Below, piece by piece: positions 7,792-16,621 of a DNA stretch of 20,456 nt. Position numbers and translations under genes: made by a program. The DNA comes from Chrysochromulina parva (lineage: Eukaryota > Haptophyta > Prymnesiales > Chrysochromulinaceae): the NCBI GenBank assembly GCA_002887195.1, contig PJAB01000808.1, forward strand, positions 1 to 20,456. The letters run 5' to 3'. Each line of letters opens with the position of its first letter. The first letter of the stretch is position 1. The notes beneath the pieces were generated by a model. The model had not been told where the DNA came from, made no database searches, and saw nothing but the letters and a program-made list of their open reading frames with translations.

Positions 7792-10584
7792 ATGGACCTG
7801 CACAGCATTGTGCTGCGTGCGCTCGAGCAATCGGGCATCAGCGCGCCCCCCGAACCACTCGTCGCACTATTACGCGGCAACGTCTCTGCAGCGCCGACTT
7901 CGCACCACATCGCTCAACACGCCAAGACCCGGGTGCAGGAACGCGCCACAGACGGCGCGCGCTTCGCCGCACTGCACGACGATCTCCGTGCCAAAGGCGT
8001 TCGCGATCTCGACCGGCTAACCATCTTCCTCCAGCGCATTTCCGACGAGAAGGCAGTGCTGCAGATGCTGCGCACCGACGCCGCTGGCACGTCAGCCACG
8101 GCTGGTTCGACTGCTGCGGTAGCGATGTCCAGCAACTTTGGCGCGCCAACTCGCCCTCCGACGTCCGAGGGGCTGCTGCCCGCGGCGCCGCGCGCATTCG
8201 CGCTGCCGCAGTTGCCAGCCGTGAGCTGGGAGAGTGGCTGGCTGCTCAGCCGGCCATACTTGAGTGGTGGCTATCTCGCTGCTGGTGTGCGCGAGCAGCT
8301 TGCAGGCGCCACAGGCGGCAACGAGTATGGGAGCAGCTCGCTCGCAGCGCTGCCGGTAGCGCAGCAGGAGGATGTCCTCGTGACCGACTTGCTCTGCGTG
8401 CTCGTGGGTGTCGAAGGGCGGTACGTGCGGGCGGCTACGGCCGCAGCACAGACCGCGTCGGCTTCACTCGAGGAGCATGGGCTATCAAGCTCACGCTCCT
8501 CGCACGCCGCGGCGATGGCGCGCGTCCGCTTTGCGCTGCCAGCCGCGCCCGCGGCCGCATCCACCAAGAGCGGCAGCGGCGTGAGCGGCGCGGGCGGCGC
8601 GGGCGGCGGCGGTCTCGACCCCTCGCTGCGCGAGCTGGCCCTGCAGCTGCTGCCATTAGGAGAGAGGTACCTCGCGCTGAGCCGTTACGTGCATGCTCGC
8701 TCCGTCTCGCTCGAGTCGGGGCAGGTGCTGCACGCCTTCTGCGCCGCGCTCCGCTCGTGCCTGCAGGAGCACATGGTCGGCGTCGCGCAGCTCGAGCAGC
8801 ACCAGCGAACGCGCGGGCTCTCGCTACAGCAGCTCTGCTACTTCGTGCAGCCCGCCGGCCGCTCGCTCGCCACGCTGGATGCGCTCGTCGAGGCCATCGG
8901 GCACACGCGGGGAGGCGCGCTGTTGCGAGCGCTTCACGCGCAGCGCCAGACCCTTGCCGGCGATGTCGAGGGCGCCGAGCTTCTCCAATACATGCTGGAT
9001 CGCACCGCCGCGCCCTTCCTCGAGATGCTCGCGCTCTGGGTACATCAAGGGCAGTGCCGTGACCCGTTCGGCGAGTTCATGGTGGTCGAGCGGCCCGAGG
9101 AGGCGCGTGACGACCTGACGACCGACTTCAACTGCCAGTATTGGCAGCGACGCTTCACGCTCGCGCCCGCGCAGGTGCCCGCGTTCCTCGAGGAGCATGC
9201 CGCCATGATCCTGACTACAGGCAAGTCCTTGCATGTCATCCGCGAGTGCGGCAAACGGCTGCCGGAGCCTGGCGACGCGGGCGTGGGCGCGGGCGGCCGG
9301 GGCCTCTCCCCCGGCGGCGGCGGCGGCGCCGCGGCCGCGGCTTCCGCCTTCCCTCTCGAGGAGCGCGCTCTTGCCACGCGGCTCAAGGCTGCGAGTGAGT
9401 GGGCGACTTCCCAGCTGGTGGCGTTGCTCATGGGCGAGCATGCGCTGCTCGAACGGCTCGCGAGCGTCAAGCACTATTTCCTGCTCGACCAGGGCGACTT
9501 TTTCGTCCACTTCCTCGACTCAGCCGAGGACGAGCTCACGAAGCCCGTGGGCGACATCTCGCGCGCACGCCTGCAGTCCAAACTGGAGCTCGCCCTCCGG
9601 CAGTCCGCAGTGGCAGACCCATACCGCGACTCGCTCACGTGCGACCTGCTCCCGTACAACTTGACCAACCAACTGCTGCGCATCATCAACGCGTCCAAGA
9701 GCACCGCGCCGCCGCCGCCGCAGGCTGCCTCGCGCACGCCCGGCCTGGATGCCTTCACGTTCGACTACGCGGTCGGCTGGCCACTCTCGCTGCTGCTCTC
9801 GAAGCACGCACTCACTAAGTACCAGCTTCTCTTCCGTCACCTCTTCCACTGCAAGCACGTGGAGCGCCAGCTCTCGGCCAGCTGGCTCTCGCAGCAGGAG
9901 CCCAAGCAGCTCGTAGGCACCGCGGCTGCCTTCACAGCCTCGTTTGGACTGCGCCAACGAATGCTCCACTTCCTCTTCAACATGCAGCACTACATGATGT
10001 TTGAGGTGCTCGAACCGAACTGGCACATGCTCCAGCAGAAGCTGCGCGCCGCGCGCTCGCTGGATACGCTGCTCACGCACCACGGCGAGTTCCTTGACGT
10101 GTCGCTTCGCCAGTGCATGCTGCGCGACGCCGTGCTGCTCAAGCTGCTCGCCAAGCTGCTCACAATCTGCGTCATCTTCGCTGACCAGACGCGCATCGTC
10201 ATGAGTGACGTGGCACACCATCTCGCCGCGAGCCCACGCCCGCCGTGCGGCGCGGCGCGCCGCACGTGGCTGCGCGAGCTCTCGTCGACCGTCACCGCGA
10301 CCGTCGACGACATGCGGTACCACCAGAACGTCGTCAAGCTCGCGGCCAAGTTTGACGAGGAGCTCAAGCAACTCCTCGACGAGCTGCGCCGCCAGTCGCA
10401 GCGCGAGTGGAACCTCAACCACCTGTGTGCGCGCCTCGACTACAACTCATACTGGGCCTCTCCGAGCCACGCGAGTATTGGCCCCGCCGCCAGCCTCAGC
10501 GCGGCTGCCGCGCAGGCCCGACAGGAAGGCGCAGCGGGTACTGCGCCGCCAGCCGGCGCGAGTTCCAGCCGAACTGCGACGTGA
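7792..10584 (+). CDS. TUBGCP2: Gamma-tubulin complex component 2 (GCP2/Spc97)
   Basis: 930 aa, single exon, ATG 7792 to TGA. GCP2 pairs with GCP3 and binds gamma-tubulin to nucleate microtubules at centrosomes, basal bodies or spindle poles. The GCP2-type signature VLVTDLLCVLVGVEGRYV lies at 195-212. The DPFGEFMVVE motif starts at 424, followed by YWQRRFTL, PAFLEEHAAMILTTGKSLHVIRECG, then the C-terminal GRIP2 region with GWPLSLLLSKHALTKYQLLFRHLF from 662. The length agrees with the family (about 900 aa). Lineage-specific Gly/Ala-rich insertions lie near 265-277 and 494-518 and in the C-terminal tail. An N-terminal helical region (1-90) resembles the family's extension. The identification rests on several GCP2-specific motifs in order. 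Neighbours are unrelated in function; the gene has its own promoter region upstream. Confidence 0.95.
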   Translation: MDLHSIVLRALEQSGISAPPEPLVALLRGNVSAAPTSHHIAQHAKTRVQERATDGARFAALHDDLRAKGVRDLDRLTIFLQRISDEKAVLQMLRTDAAGTSATAGSTAAVAMSSNFGAPTRPPTSEGLLPAAPRAFALPQLPAVSWESGWLLSRPYLSGGYLAAGVREQLAGATGGNEYGSSSLAALPVAQQEDVLVTDLLCVLVGVEGRYVRAATAAAQTASASLEEHGLSSSRSSHAAAMARVRFALPAAPAAASTKSGSGVSGAGGAGGGGLDPSLRELALQLLPLGERYLALSRYVHARSVSLESGQVLHAFCAALRSCLQEHMVGVAQLEQHQRTRGLSLQQLCYFVQPAGRSLATLDALVEAIGHTRGGALLRALHAQRQTLAGDVEGAELLQYMLDRTAAPFLEMLALWVHQGQCRDPFGEFMVVERPEEARDDLTTDFNCQYWQRRFTLAPAQVPAFLEEHAAMILTTGKSLHVIRECGKRLPEPGDAGVGAGGRGLSPGGGGGAAAAASAFPLEERALATRLKAASEWATSQLVALLMGEHALLERLASVKHYFLLDQGDFFVHFLDSAEDELTKPVGDISRARLQSKLELALRQSAVADPYRDSLTCDLLPYNLTNQLLRIINASKSTAPPPPQAASRTPGLDAFTFDYAVGWPLSLLLSKHALTKYQLLFRHLFHCKHVERQLSASWLSQQEPKQLVGTAAAFTASFGLRQRMLHFLFNMQHYMMFEVLEPNWHMLQQKLRAARSLDTLLTHHGEFLDVSLRQCMLRDAVLLKLLAKLLTICVIFADQTRIVMSDVAHHLAASPRPPCGAARRTWLRELSSTVTATVDDMRYHQNVVKLAAKFDEELKQLLDELRRQSQREWNLNHLCARLDYNSYWASPSHASIGPAASLSAAAAQARQEGAAGTAPPAGASSSRTAT

Positions 10585-11257
10585 ACTCAAAACCGTGCTG
10601 CCTCGAGTGCTGCCGTTCGGGCGACTTTTAGTGTGAAGTGTACACTCCGACGTTTATTCACTGTTTGGGCGTTCGCACACAACCGGGAGGCGGGAGCCGG
10701 CACCATGTTGCGGCTTGCGCGGAGAGCCGCGCAACTACACGACACCGGTCTAACCACGCGGGCGGCCGGGCACCACCGGAGACCGGTCACGAATCGAGAT
10801 TACGAGAATGATCCTTGATCGGATGAGATGGCTCCCCGCGTGACGGGCCTGCACACGCGCCGGGTCGCGTGAAGGTCGCGTGCACAACGCATACACAACG
10901 CAAATTATGCTTGCCGCCCGCGGCACGGCGCTCGTCTCCACAGGGTAGCGCAGCTCGAATGGCGCAGCACGCATCTCATATAAGCACGCACAGGGCGTGA
11001 GCGAGGACCGAGACATGACGTAGGCACTGCCCAGGATGAATGTATAGCACTCGCACAATCGCACAGCGAACACGGCGGCGCAGTTCGATGTTCGAACACG
11101 TTTTGTCGCCCATCATTCCAGTGTGTCACCAGCTCACCAGCTCAACCCTCCCCACTCCGCACGCTTACCACACGCTTTGGAACAAGGCCCTGGAGGTCAT
11201 CAGTTATCAGTAAGTTATCTAAGTTATCAGTAGAACCTGCCGTCTGCGCTTCGTCTT
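10585..11257. other. Convergent intergenic region without a recognisable gene
   Basis: This stretch lies between the 3' ends of GCP2 (+) and the two-exon gene (-). Frames in both strands are short, Arg/Cys-rich and mostly lack ATG starts. It contains an 8-bp inverted repeat hairpin (10744-10787), a cacaacgca direct repeat near 10880-10901, and agttatcagta copies at 11202-11212 and 11222-11232 with a partial copy between. No tRNA-like A/B boxes were found. Plus-strand tttatt at 10651 would read AATAAA on the minus strand but is about 600 nt past the minus-strand stop. Confidence 0.45.
10744..10787. repeat. Inverted repeat, 8-bp arms
   Basis: accggtct (10744-10751) pairs with agaccggt (10780-10787) across a GC-rich 28-nt loop. 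It lies about 160 bp past the GCP2 stop and could be a 3'-end structure. Confidence 0.5.
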
Positions 11258-11876
11258 CTATTCGTCTTCGACCACCTGCTCGACATATTTTTCACCCCTG
11301 AGAAGAGAGATAGCTCCACGAACTCGGCCTGGAGATACCTTCTCGCCCAAGTAGGTTGTTGCCTCCAGGAACACCCATTCGTGCTCCTCGAAGAGCAACT
11401 CGACGACTCCTTCGAGCCCTGCCCCCTCGATGAGGTCAAGCAGACTGGCGGCTACGGCGCCAACACGCTCCTTCTTGCACAGCAAAGTGGCGAGCTCCTG
11501 TGTGCAGTATGGCCGAATAGAACGGTGTGAGCGTAAGAGGCCACGGCGTGTCGTTAGAGGCCCGCGGGCGCACCGTGGTGCCACCTTTGAAGGAGATGGG
11601 AGGTGTCTTGCCGAGGGCGAGCGCAAACGCCGCAGCACACCGCTCTGGCTCCAGCGTGATTCCCCCCTCGCGTAGTGCCTTCAACAACACACCTGTCGCC
11701 AAAGACTCTTCGGACGTGAGGAGATTGAGGCGCTCTTCGTACGCGTGCGCGTCTTCGGATGAGCCTTTGATCACCTTCAGCGCCTCGATGTACAGCTCCA
11801 CCTCGTCCTCGTCATCGGCGTCGAGGAAGGGACCGAGGGCGAGGTGGACGAGCCAGTCTTTTTCAAGAATCGACAT
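11258..11876 (-). CDS. Acidic helical protein, two exons (intron 11498-11573)
   Basis: Two minus-strand frames belong together. Exon 1 runs 11876-11574 (101 codons, starting MSILEKDWLVHLALGPF) and exon 2 runs 11497-11258 (79 residues plus stop), 180 aa in all. They join in phase 0 across a 76-nt GT-AG intron: donor acg|gtgcgc, acceptor cacacag|gag, with a ctctaac branch-like site. Without splicing, the first frame runs on into Arg-rich sequence and loses the acidic helical C-terminus (ELATLLCKKERVGAVAASL onward). An in-frame upstream ATG at 12050 would add 58 residues beginning MHEEEESKK; I prefer 11876 because the globular-looking sequence begins there. No known family is recognised. The protein is rich in Glu/Leu/Ala helices. 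It is divergent from the repeat-coil gene at 12107. Confidence 0.65.
11498..11573 (-). other. Predicted 76-nt spliceosomal intron
   Basis: On the minus strand it begins GTGCGC and ends CACAG, with ctctaac about 20 nt into it. It restores frame between two acidic helical coding segments. The GC-rich GTGCGC donor is unlike the animal consensus but is reported for some GC-rich algae. Confidence 0.6.
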
Positions 11877-12106
11877 TGTGAATGTGCTCTGAGAAAAGGA
11901 TTTTCCACAGATTCTCGACACACACTCGTTCCCCAAAAAGGGCGAGTTGTGCATTTGTCCCAACAGACTGAAATTTGCATGCATTTCGACTTGATGCCGT
12001 CCAAAAACGAAATCAGACTTCCTTTTTTTGCTCTCTTCCTCTTCGTGCATGCAGGCGGAACCCTAGGTTGCTACTGTTGTTAGACGTAGCCATATCTATC
12101 ACCAAG
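11877..12106. promoter_or_regulatory. Putative bidirectional promoter with possible splice acceptor
   Basis: 230 bp lie between divergent ATGs. TGCATGCA occurs twice (11976-11983, 12046-12053), the first overlapping an octamer-like ATTTGCAT. A long polypyrimidine run ending tgcatgcag (about 12018-12054) looks like a 3' splice site for the plus-strand gene, whose frame is open from there to its ATG. A short 5' exon may therefore lie further upstream. Confidence 0.4.
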
Positions 12107-13362
12107 ATGACAACGATGTCACCACCGAACGTTCCGATGACCATGATCACAATAAACCCAACGACCAGTTGTTTGCGCTTCGCCGTGTCCGAAATCTTGC
12201 CCTGCGTTCCGCTGCCGCCTCGTGCCAGCGGTTCGCCAGACACGAGGTACACAGAGCCGGAGATGGATCCTGCTGCGGAGCTCGAGCCAGAGCCCATGGC
12301 GGAGCCAGAACCCGACCCTGAACCCGAGCCGGACCCGGAGCCCGAGCCGGAGCCCAAGCCCAGTACATCTATCACGACGCAGTCGATCATCGTACTTTCT
12401 CCTCCGAGCAATGACACGCTGGTGCCACACCTTCGGCTTCCGAAATATGAGGACATGTTCGAACTGGTCGAGAGCCATTCGGCCCGGCGCCGGTTGGCCA
12501 TCAAAGAACGAACCATGCTCTGGGAGATCATGAGGGAAGACTTTAGAAGGCTCTTGTGGGGCGAGATGGTGCCCTCTGCAGAGTCACTAAGCCACGTACA
12601 GTCAACTGGCGTGCCTTGCAAGGTCGGCGCGCCATCGAATATGGAATTGGCAGAACTCGATGGGCGCCGACAAGCGCTGGCGGTGATACGGGCTCAAGAG
12701 CGACGTCTCGAAAGGGGCCGCCTGCAGAGAGAGAACGCGACCATCATGGCGCGGATCAAGAGCACTGTAAGCAAGACGGACGACGAGGCACGAGATGACG
12801 CGGCCGGGTCCGCGCGTCGGCACGCGGCTGAGCTGGCTCGAAAGAGGCGGAAGCAGGAGCAGCAGGCTCTAGCGGCCGAGAATGCCAGCCTTAGGGCTCG
12901 CATTGCGCGCACGGTGGCAGCGACGGACGACGACATTACCGACGAGCGCGCCGGTAAGGAGAGGCGGCGCGCTCCTGCGCCAATCGGATGGCGGAGGCAA
13001 AGCGCCTCTTAGATGAGGAGAATGCGATCTACTCCCAGCGCATCGCCCACACGGTCGCAGCCACAGACAACGACATCACTGATGATGTCAGTGATGACGG
13101 CACTGTCGGCGGGGGCCGCAACGCGGCGGCTGCGGCATCCAAGACGCGCAAGGCAGCGGAGGCGGCGCAGTTGGCAGCCGAGACTGCGGCGATGCGTCGG
13201 CGCATTGCCAAAACTGGCGCAGCCACAGACAATCACATCTCGTCCGACAATCACAATGCTGGAGCGGCGCGGCGCGTGGGGGTGGGGGTGGGGGCGGTGC
13301 TCGCACCGCGCGGCCGCGGAGTCCGCGGGAGTGCAAGGGGACAGACGACGACGCGCGTATGA
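12107..13362 (+). CDS. Repeat coiled-coil protein with intron or frameshift (four ~50-aa units)
   Basis: ATG at 12107 (another in-frame ATG at 12263). Splicing out 12954-13012 gives a 398-aa protein. The N-terminal part has an acidic (E/D)P tract at residues 60-85, then a helical region (LPKYEDMFELVESHSARRR onward). Four repeats of about 50 aa follow, each with an [AE]EN-like start, a basic xRI helix and a TDxDI acidic end: RENATIMARIKSTVSKTDDE (from 12728), AENASLRARIARTVAATDDD (12875), EENAIYSQRIAHTVAATDND (13015) and AETAAMRRRIAKTGAATDNH (13177). Between units 2 and 3 the frame changes: either a 59-nt GT-AG intron (gtaagg...cttag) or a 1-nt deletion near 12951-12958. The C-terminus is Gly/Val/Arg-rich, with a G-rich run at 13278-13297. 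The function is unknown. Confidence 0.6.
12954..13012 (+). other. Candidate 59-nt intron, or frameshifted repeat linker
   Basis: gccg|gtaagga at the 5' end and cctcttag|atgagg at the 3' end; removing it keeps frame (codon g|at = Asp). But its sequence, read in the downstream frame after 12957, encodes GEAARSCANRMAEAKRLLDE, which matches the linker helix of the other repeat units. The coding resemblance and the splice signals conflict. Confidence 0.5.
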
Positions 13363-13596
13363 AAGGAGAGTGGATGCCCTCTATGTCTATCATGACTGTA
13401 CCCCGTCACATCACGCACATCATCACGTGATCGATCATTCACTTTTCACTGGAGCGGCGCCCGGCGGTGCGGAATTCCGGAAACGGTCTGGCGTGGACAC
13501 CCGGACTGCTGAAGCTTTATAAGTTGTGCCATGCTACTTACTTGACAACTAGCCCCCATTTGACCCCCCATTACTTTTTGAGAGTGGACCGTGCAT

Positions 13597-13602
13597 AATA
13601 AA
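13597..13602 (+). terminator. AATAAA-like polyadenylation hexamer
   Basis: AATAAA lies 235 bp past the stop of the repeat coiled-coil gene, in the 277-bp convergent region before the bL17m stop. That region also holds the palindrome atcacgtgat at 13422-13431. Many algae do not use AATAAA strictly, so this is only suggestive. Confidence 0.3.
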
Positions 13603-13639
13603 GTCAACACTCGCGACACAGATCGCCATCTACCCGACC

Positions 13640-14185
13640 CTACCTGCGCTCATCGTTCAGTTGCCGCTTGCCGACTCGCCACGAACGCCCACCGCGGCCG
13701 GGCATCACCGATTGCGGCTGCTCGGGCAGAGCGTACGGCATACGGAGCATGGGCCGATCGACTAACTCGACGAAGGCCATCTCCGCATGGTCGCCCATCC
13801 TCGGGTAGGTCTTGAGCACCCGCGTGTAGCCACCCTGCCGTTCCTTGAAGCGCATAGAGAGTATCGTGAAGAGTTTTGTGATGCACTGCCGCGTGCGTAC
13901 GTAGCGTGCCACCTTCCGGTAGCCCTGCTGGTCCCCGCGCTTCGCCCACGTCACCATGCGGTCGCAGAGCCGCGATACTTCCTTGGCCTTCGTCAGATTG
14001 GTCTTGATACGCTCATGCTCGATGAGCGATGTCACCATGTTCTTCATCATCGCGACGCGGTGCGACCACCCGCGGCCCATCTTGGAATGGAATTTGAACC
14101 CCCGCTCGGCCTTGCGTAACAGCGGCGGTGGTGCGAGCATGCTCGCCGCCACTCGCGAGACGGTGCTCCGGAGAGTTGCGAACAT
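13640..14185 (-). CDS. MRPL17: Mitochondrial large-subunit ribosomal protein bL17m
   Basis: 181 aa from the ATG complementary to 14183-14185; the frame upstream of it is opened only by a GTG. Residues 1-33 are basic, Ser/Ala-rich and free of acid, a mitochondrial presequence. Residues about 34-145 are a complete bL17 domain: SHRVAMMKNMVTSLIEHERI, KTNLTKAKEVSRLCDRMVT, a TRQCITKLFTILSMRF block, GGYTRVLKTYPRMGDHAEMA and FVELVDRP at the end. bL17 sits near the polypeptide exit tunnel. The C-terminal extension (about 36 aa, Arg/Pro/Gly-rich) exceeds bacterial bL17, as is common in mitochondrial forms. Plastid bL17 is the alternative; the presequence lacks the Ser/Thr-rich bipartite form expected of complex plastids. 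It lies 84 bp downstream of the large C2/ARM gene on the same strand. Confidence 0.92.
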   Translation of the reverse strand: MFATLRSTVSRVAASMLAPPPLLRKAERGFKFHSKMGRGWSHRVAMMKNMVTSLIEHERIKTNLTKAKEVSRLCDRMVTWAKRGDQQGYRKVARYVRTRQCITKLFTILSMRFKERQGGYTRVLKTYPRMGDHAEMAFVELVDRPMLRMPYALPEQPQSVMPGRGGRSWRVGKRQLNDERR

Positions 14186-14269
14186 GAAAAATCGCGTGCC
14201 CACGATCGTTCGTACGTTCACAGTTTTGGTTAAGTCTGTGAAAGGCCTCTCAGGTTGGGCATTCAGACC

Positions 14270-16621
14270 TCAGACCTCATCCTCATCCTCGTCTGGCGGC
14301 CTAAGGTCCTCCCGTGATAAAACGAGCTCGCAACGCTCGACCCAGAGCGTGCCACGAGTGCTCGCCATCATCTCGTGGCCCGCTGCCGAGCTCGAGCTCG
14401 GTGGCGGCGTCGCGCGGAGCGCGAGTGGCACGCCGCGACTGCGCCAGTCGCCAGGTTGCAGCTGCTCAACGCTGGCGCCCGAGACGCCCACGAGCCGATG
14501 CGGCTTGGGCATCTTGTGCCACTCGTAGAGGGCGAAGCGCACGAAGACTGTGGGCGGCACGCCGTCGGGCAGCGGGAATCGCTGCTCGTCCCACCAGATG
14601 CTGCCCGCCTCGACCGCGCTCGGCTGGGTGCGCCCAATCTCTACGAGCGCGCCCCAGCGCAACTCGACCGACACGACCACAAAATGGCGAGAGGAGTAGA
14701 TCTTTCCGAGCGTCTGGCCGCCTGGCAAGGCGCGTACGGCGTCTGCGAGCGCGCGAAGCCCCTCCGCGTGCAGCCGCACGCACAGCACGTTCGCCTCGTC
14801 ACCTTGGAGCAGCCGCGGCACCGTGGCCGTGACCAAGCTCGTCGCCGCGGCCCCGTCGGCCACTGAGGCGGCCCCTGCCCCCTCGGTGGCGGGGCGCTTG
14901 CGGCGCTCGTCACGGCGCTCGAGGATCTTCTGACGGCCGGGGAGCGCCGTGCCGAGCGCCGTGCCGAGCGCCGTGCCGCCGCCGGCCGCGCCCTCGGCCT
15001 TGGGCCTGGCCTTGGCCTTCTCCTTTTCGCTCTGTCGACGGCGGCTCACTGCCGAGAAGAGACGATCGAGTGCCCAGACTGCGTGGATGGCCGCAAGCCG
15101 CTCGGGCGATTCGGCGCACAAGAGCTTGAGGTTGCTCACGCCGAGCGCCTTGAGGGCGTGGACTGCGAGCACTGTCGGCTCCGCTGTGGGCTCACCGTCC
15201 AGAAGCGTGAGCAACGTCTCGACGAACCCGGCACGAACGAGGCCCACCCGCGCCTCGTCCGACGCCTCGCACAGCGTCGTGATGAGCAGCAGCAGCTGTG
15301 GAAGCAGCAGCGCGGCGCCGGGCGGCGGCGGCGGCGCCTTGCTGTCCGCGTCGCCCTTGTGCGCAGCGCCATTGGCCACAGCGTCCGCGGCCGCCCTCGC
15401 CGCCTGCACAACCTTGGCGGACCACGTCCTGAGAAGCGCGTGGAGCTTGGATGCGACGCCCGCGGTGCGCAGCGCCACGCAACCCGCCGGCCATCCCTCT
15501 GCATAGCTCTCGAGCGCGTGGAGCACCGCCCGATGCAGAGCCGACGGTGCCAGATCGGCCCCACTCAACTGAGCAAGCAGCGCTGCCTCGACACCAGCCT
15601 CGCGCAAGCGCCGCTTGAGTGGGGTGCCGTCGACGCCGAGGGCGATCAGCAGTGCGTCGAGCGCCTCCGCCGCCGCGAGCGCCGCCTCGCCACCCTCGGC
15701 GATCATCGCCACTAGGGGCTGCACATGACCCCCACGAGCAGCGTTGGATGTCGCCGCCTGCGCGCGCCGCATCGCGCCCTGACGCTCGCGCCGCGAGAGG
15801 CCGCCGCCGTCGCTCGTGGCCGCGAGGCCGTCCGCAGTCACCGCCACGCTCGTCTCCTTGGCAACGACCTTCATGGGAGGCGGCGCCATAGCTGGCGGAT
15901 GCCGAGGCCCGTCAGGCTCCGCCTCGCCCCCAACGCCCGGCTTGCCAGCGCGTAGCGTATCCTCGACCGCAGCAGACTCGTCGACGGCCTCGGGCGAGAG
16001 CGCCTCGGCCGCCTTGGCGTCGGCGCCCTCCGCCTTGGCCACCTTGACCTTGAGCATTCTCATTTCCTTGACCAGCGGCGAAAGCATTGTGGCGAGCTCG
16101 GCCGCGAGAACGGCTCGCTCCTCCTTGGCGGCCGAGCGCGTCGCGTCCGCGTAGCTGAGCAGCCGGCGCAGCTCGCGCTTGAGCTCGGCCACGCTCGCGT
16201 CCTCCTCGCCGAGCAGCGAGAGAATCTTGGCCTTGCGCTCCGCCCATAATGCGTCCGAGCCGATCGGCTCGCGCTGCTGCTCACGCTGTTTCTGCTGCTC
16301 CGCCGCCTGTGTACGTGCTGCGTCGCGCGCGAGCCGTGCGGCACGGCGTGACGCGGCGGCGTTGATCGGCGCACCACTGCGCGACGCCTTCTCGTCCTTC
16401 TCGTCCTTCTCGTCTGAGGTGGGCGGCTCCTCTGGCAGATGGTGCCATCGGCCGTCAATGGCGACTTCGGTGGCGATGGGCAGCGTGTTGGCGAGAGTGT
16501 GTTCCAAAGGGAATTGACTGAGCGATTGATAGAGCACATCTGCGGCCCGCGCATTGCGCGGCAACTTCCATGGTTCGGGCGCCGCCTGGGCCCATGGCGG
16601 GGTGGGCGTAGCGGATGGCAT
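14270..16621 (-). CDS. Large coiled-coil, ARM-like helical repeat and C2-like domain protein
   Basis: 783 aa from the ATG complementary to 16619-16621 (MPSATPTPPWAQAAPEPWK). The frame is open further upstream but runs antisense through the TMEM138-like gene, so this start is preferred. In order: a conserved-looking N-terminal segment (LYQSLSQFPLEHTLANTLP); a DEK-DEK-DEK tract from a 9-bp repeat; a charged coiled coil (about 89-200); ARM/HEAT-like helical repeats (about 284-525, Leu/Ala-rich helices ending DRLFSAVSRR); a GTAL x3 tract from a 12-bp repeat (14943-14978); and a C-terminal beta-rich domain (about 636-770) with SRHFVVVSVELRWG, SIWWDEQRFPLP, VFVRFALYEWHK and LVGVSGASVEQLQPGDW, typical of a C2 fold. 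I do not recognise a named family. C2 plus helical repeats occur in ciliary transition-zone and basal-body proteins; its divergent neighbour is TMEM138-like, but a shared role is inference. Confidence 0.75.
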   Translation of the reverse strand: MPSATPTPPWAQAAPEPWKLPRNARAADVLYQSLSQFPLEHTLANTLPIATEVAIDGRWHHLPEEPPTSDEKDEKDEKASRSGAPINAAASRRAARLARDAARTQAAEQQKQREQQREPIGSDALWAERKAKILSLLGEEDASVAELKRELRRLLSYADATRSAAKEERAVLAAELATMLSPLVKEMRMLKVKVAKAEGADAKAAEALSPEAVDESAAVEDTLRAGKPGVGGEAEPDGPRHPPAMAPPPMKVVAKETSVAVTADGLAATSDGGGLSRRERQGAMRRAQAATSNAARGGHVQPLVAMIAEGGEAALAAAEALDALLIALGVDGTPLKRRLREAGVEAALLAQLSGADLAPSALHRAVLHALESYAEGWPAGCVALRTAGVASKLHALLRTWSAKVVQAARAAADAVANGAAHKGDADSKAPPPPPGAALLLPQLLLLITTLCEASDEARVGLVRAGFVETLLTLLDGEPTAEPTVLAVHALKALGVSNLKLLCAESPERLAAIHAVWALDRLFSAVSRRRQSEKEKAKARPKAEGAAGGGTALGTALGTALPGRQKILERRDERRKRPATEGAGAASVADGAAATSLVTATVPRLLQGDEANVLCVRLHAEGLRALADAVRALPGGQTLGKIYSSRHFVVVSVELRWGALVEIGRTQPSAVEAGSIWWDEQRFPLPDGVPPTVFVRFALYEWHKMPKPHRLVGVSGASVEQLQPGDWRSRGVPLALRATPPPSSSSAAGHEMMASTRGTLWVERCELVLSREDLRPPDEDEDEV
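14943..14978. repeat. 12-bp coding tandem repeat, three copies
   Basis: agcgccgtgccg is repeated three times exactly and gives Gly-Thr-Ala-Leu repeats in the minus-strand C2/ARM protein. Confidence 0.9.

Noticed and set aside
9520..10422. 300-codon minus-strand frame opposite GCP2
   Set aside because: It is antisense to conserved GCP2 sequence with a typical mirrored composition (Glu/Val/Leu/Arg).
10750..11073. 107-codon minus-strand frame in the convergent gap
   Set aside because: It starts at GTG, has Cys/Arg-rich composition and no conserved features.
12013..12621. Minus-strand 202-codon frame with (GlySer)n tract and a hydrophobic segment
   Set aside because: It is antisense to the (Glu/Asp-Pro)n tract of the repeat-coil gene; the plus strand continues into clear protein repeats, so the GS tract is the complement of that low complexity.
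13278..13297. G-rich run with quadruplex potential
   Set aside because: Three G5 runs plus one G2 run in coding GC-rich DNA; explained by Gly/Val codons and not distinctive.
2575..13431. CACGTG hexamers at 2575, 7729 and 13424
   Set aside because: The count is near chance expectation for 20 kb; only noted where close to a start codon, not claimed as a regulon.
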